Shown here piece after piece: positions 62,611 to 64,000 of a stretch of DNA of 64,000 bases. Position numbers and translations under genes: made by a program. Numbering within the stretch: position 1 is the stretch's first letter; each line of letters starts with the position of its first letter. This DNA comes from Methyloterricola oryzae. Lineage in GTDB: Bacteria > Pseudomonadota > Gammaproteobacteria > Methylococcales > Methylococcaceae. The stretch lies in assembly GCF_000934725.1 (NCBI RefSeq), contig NZ_JYNS01000001.1, forward strand, positions 62,001 through 126,000, given 5' to 3'. Under the pieces are notes generated by a model. The model made no database searches, was not told where the DNA came from, and was given only the letters and a program-made list of their open reading frames with translations.

Positions 62611-64000
62611 CTAGGCGTCCAGGTTGACGGTGACCGCCTTCACCTCGGTGTAGTTGTTGAGCACATCGTGCCCCATCTCCCGACCCCACCCGGACTGCTT
62701 GTAGCCACCGAAGGGCAGCGCGGCGTCGAACACGTGGTAGCAGTTGATCCACACCGAACCCGCCCGTAGCCGCGCCGCCGTGCGGTGGGCCTTGCCGATG
62801 TCGCGGGTCCATACCCCGGCCGCCAGGCCGTAGATGGTGTCGTTGGCCACCGGCAGCACCTCTTCCGGCTCGCGGAAGGGCATCGCGGTCACCACCGGCC
62901 CGAAGATTTCCTCGCGCACCACCTTCATGTCCGGCTGCACATCCACCAGAACCGTGGGTTCCACAAAATAGCCGCGCTCGCCGCAGCGCTTGCCGCCCAC
63001 CAGGGCGCGGGCGCCCGCGGCCAAACCCGACTCCAGGTAGCCGGAGACAGTGTTCTGCTGCTCCTGCGACACCATCGGGCCCATCTGCGTCTGCGGGTCC
63101 AGGCCGGGTCCTAGGCGAATCCTTCCGGCCACCTCGGCCACGCCTTCCACCACCCGGTCAAAGACCTTCTCCTGGATGTAGAGCCTTGAGCCTGCGTTGC
63201 AGCACTGGCCATGGTTGAAGAAGATGGCGTGGGCCGCGCCGGGGATGGCCAGATCCAGATCGGCATCCGCATACACCACATTGGGCGACTTGCCGCCCAG
63301 TTCCAGGGTGAGCTTCTTCAAGTTGCCCGCCGCAGCCTTGACGATGAGCTTGCCCACTTCCGTCGAACCGGTGAAGGCCACCTTATCCACGTCCGGGTGC
63401 GCCGCGATGGCCGCCCCGGGCACCGGGCCGCCGGTGACGATGTTCACCACGCCGGGGGGAATACCCGCTTCCAGTATGAGTTCACCCAGGCGCAGGGCCG
63501 ACATGGGCGTTTGCTCGGCGGGCTTGAGCACCACCGTGCAACCAGTAGCCAGCGCGGGCCCCAGTTTCCAGGCCGCCATCAGCAGCGGGAAGTTCCACGG
63601 GATGATCTGCCCAACCACGCCCACCGGCTCGCGTAGCGTGTACGAGAGAAACCGGGAGCCGGGCATATACGGCACGCTGATGGGCACTGTCGTGCCCTCC
63701 AGCTTGGTGGGCCAGCCCGCCATGTAGCGGAACATCTCGATGGAGAGCGCGACGTCGGAGGCCAGGGCGACACGCTTGGGCTTGCCGTTGTCCAGGCTCT
63801 CGATCTCGGCAAACTCTTCCGCGTGCGCCTCCAGCAAATCCGCCAGCTTCCAGATCAGCCGGCTGCGTTCGGACGGCTTGAGATCGCGCCAGGGGCCTGA
63901 CTCGAACGCCGCCCGCGCCGCGCGCACGGCGCGGTTGACGTCCTCCTCTCCGCCATCGGCCGCCTGGCTGACGGTCTCGCCGGTTGCCGGATCGATGACT
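62611..64000 (-). CDS. NAD(P)-dependent aldehyde dehydrogenase (5' end off right edge)
   Basis: The frame is open to the window edge: upstream of an internal GTG at 63927 it reads 'VIDPATGETVSQAADGGEED', the usual ALDH N-terminus, so the start lies outside. Motifs are 'PWNFPLLMAAWKLGPALA', the cofactor loop 'FTGSTEVGKLIVKAA', 'ELGGKSPNVVYAD', catalytic Cys in 'NHGQCCNAGSRLYIQE' and 'EEIFGPVVTAMPF'. The C-terminus is 'FGGYKQSGWGREMGHDVLNN' and 'YTEVKAVTVNLDA'. It belongs to the ALDH1/2-like group (betaine, phenylacetaldehyde or general aldehyde dehydrogenases); the substrate cannot be fixed. Confidence 0.95.
   Translation of the reverse strand, partial: VIDPATGETVSQAADGGEEDVNRAVRAARAAFESGPWRDLKPSERSRLIWKLADLLEAHAEEFAEIESLDNGKPKRVALASDVALSIEMFRYMAGWPTKLEGTTVPISVPYMPGSRFLSYTLREPVGVVGQIIPWNFPLLMAAWKLGPALATGCTVVLKPAEQTPMSALRLGELILEAGIPPGVVNIVTGGPVPGAAIAAHPDVDKVAFTGSTEVGKLIVKAAAGNLKKLTLELGGKSPNVVYADADLDLAIPGAAHAIFFNHGQCCNAGSRLYIQEKVFDRVVEGVAEVAGRIRLGPGLDPQTQMGPMVSQEQQNTVSGYLESGLAAGARALVGGKRCGERGYFVEPTVLVDVQPDMKVVREEIFGPVVTAMPFREPEEVLPVANDTIYGLAAGVWTRDIGKAHRTAARLRAGSVWINCYHVFDAALPFGGYKQSGWGREMGHDVLNNYTEVKAVTVNLDA

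Overview
The window looks like chromosomal DNA of a free-living, environmental Gammaproteobacterium. HflD (a gammaproteobacterial protein), a guaB-guaA operon, rplM-rpsI and tadA support this. Most genes are GC-rich with strong GC3 bias, while positions 1-9600 and about 14000-16600 are visibly less GC-rich. A methylotroph or related lineage is possible from the style of the lipoproteins and sensors, but that is inference; no diagnostic methane or methanol gene is present.

Layout. (a) 1-9600 is an accessory, partly decaying region. It holds a truncated lipoprotein gene, a ribbon-helix-helix protein with a Lys/Ala/Pro-rich arm, and a phosphoesterase-type locus: a choice-of-anchor I gene with two in-frame stops, a glycerophosphodiesterase stub and an intact metallophosphatase. 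It ends with hypX flanked by a response regulator and a CRP-domain histidine kinase. (b) 10150-13830 is a P-type cation ATPase fused to two UspA domains. (c) 14075-16231 is a lower-GC beta-helix protein next to tRNA-Gln and the rplM-rpsI operon. (d) 17681-26963 is a minus-strand run: a UDP-sugar 4,6-dehydratase and lipid-linked glycosyltransferase pair, a TIGR03790 protein, guanine deaminase, a HAD phosphatase, a phosphoesterase/DUF218 group and a YchJ protein. (e) 26960-32729 holds a MazG-like pyrophosphohydrolase, hflD, a porin/FMN-protein/membrane-protein operon behind a promoter that overlaps a Fur-like box, and a lipoprotein plus membrane protein.

(f) guaB-guaA is followed by a dense signalling region (36000-58065): a BvgS-like kinase, a single-domain receiver, a REC-PAS-GGDEF-EAL protein, a LuxR regulator, a CheB-CheR-PAS-GAF protein head-to-head with a PAS-kinase-REC hybrid, a PilZ protein, and a diguanylate cyclase in an operon with a diiron ODP-type metallo-beta-lactamase fold protein. 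Together these suggest redox, oxygen or small-molecule inputs feeding phosphorelay, methylation and c-di-GMP outputs. Inside this region are tadA, tRNA-Ser(CGA), a secreted protein with a hairpin-rich leader, a HEAT-repeat protein, a cytochrome c remnant and an E2-ubiquitin-conjugating-fold protein that has lost the canonical cysteine. (g) 58489-64000 has a stand-alone Cca-like HD domain with a broken HD pair, a large class A PBP-like protein, and an aldehyde dehydrogenase running off the right edge.

Most notable: the E2-like protein, the ATPase-UspA fusion, the structured leader at 42573-42679, the degenerate Cca-like protein, the ODP/diguanylate cyclase pair and the iron-type FMN-protein operon. 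No CRISPR array, intact insertion sequence or prophage was seen.
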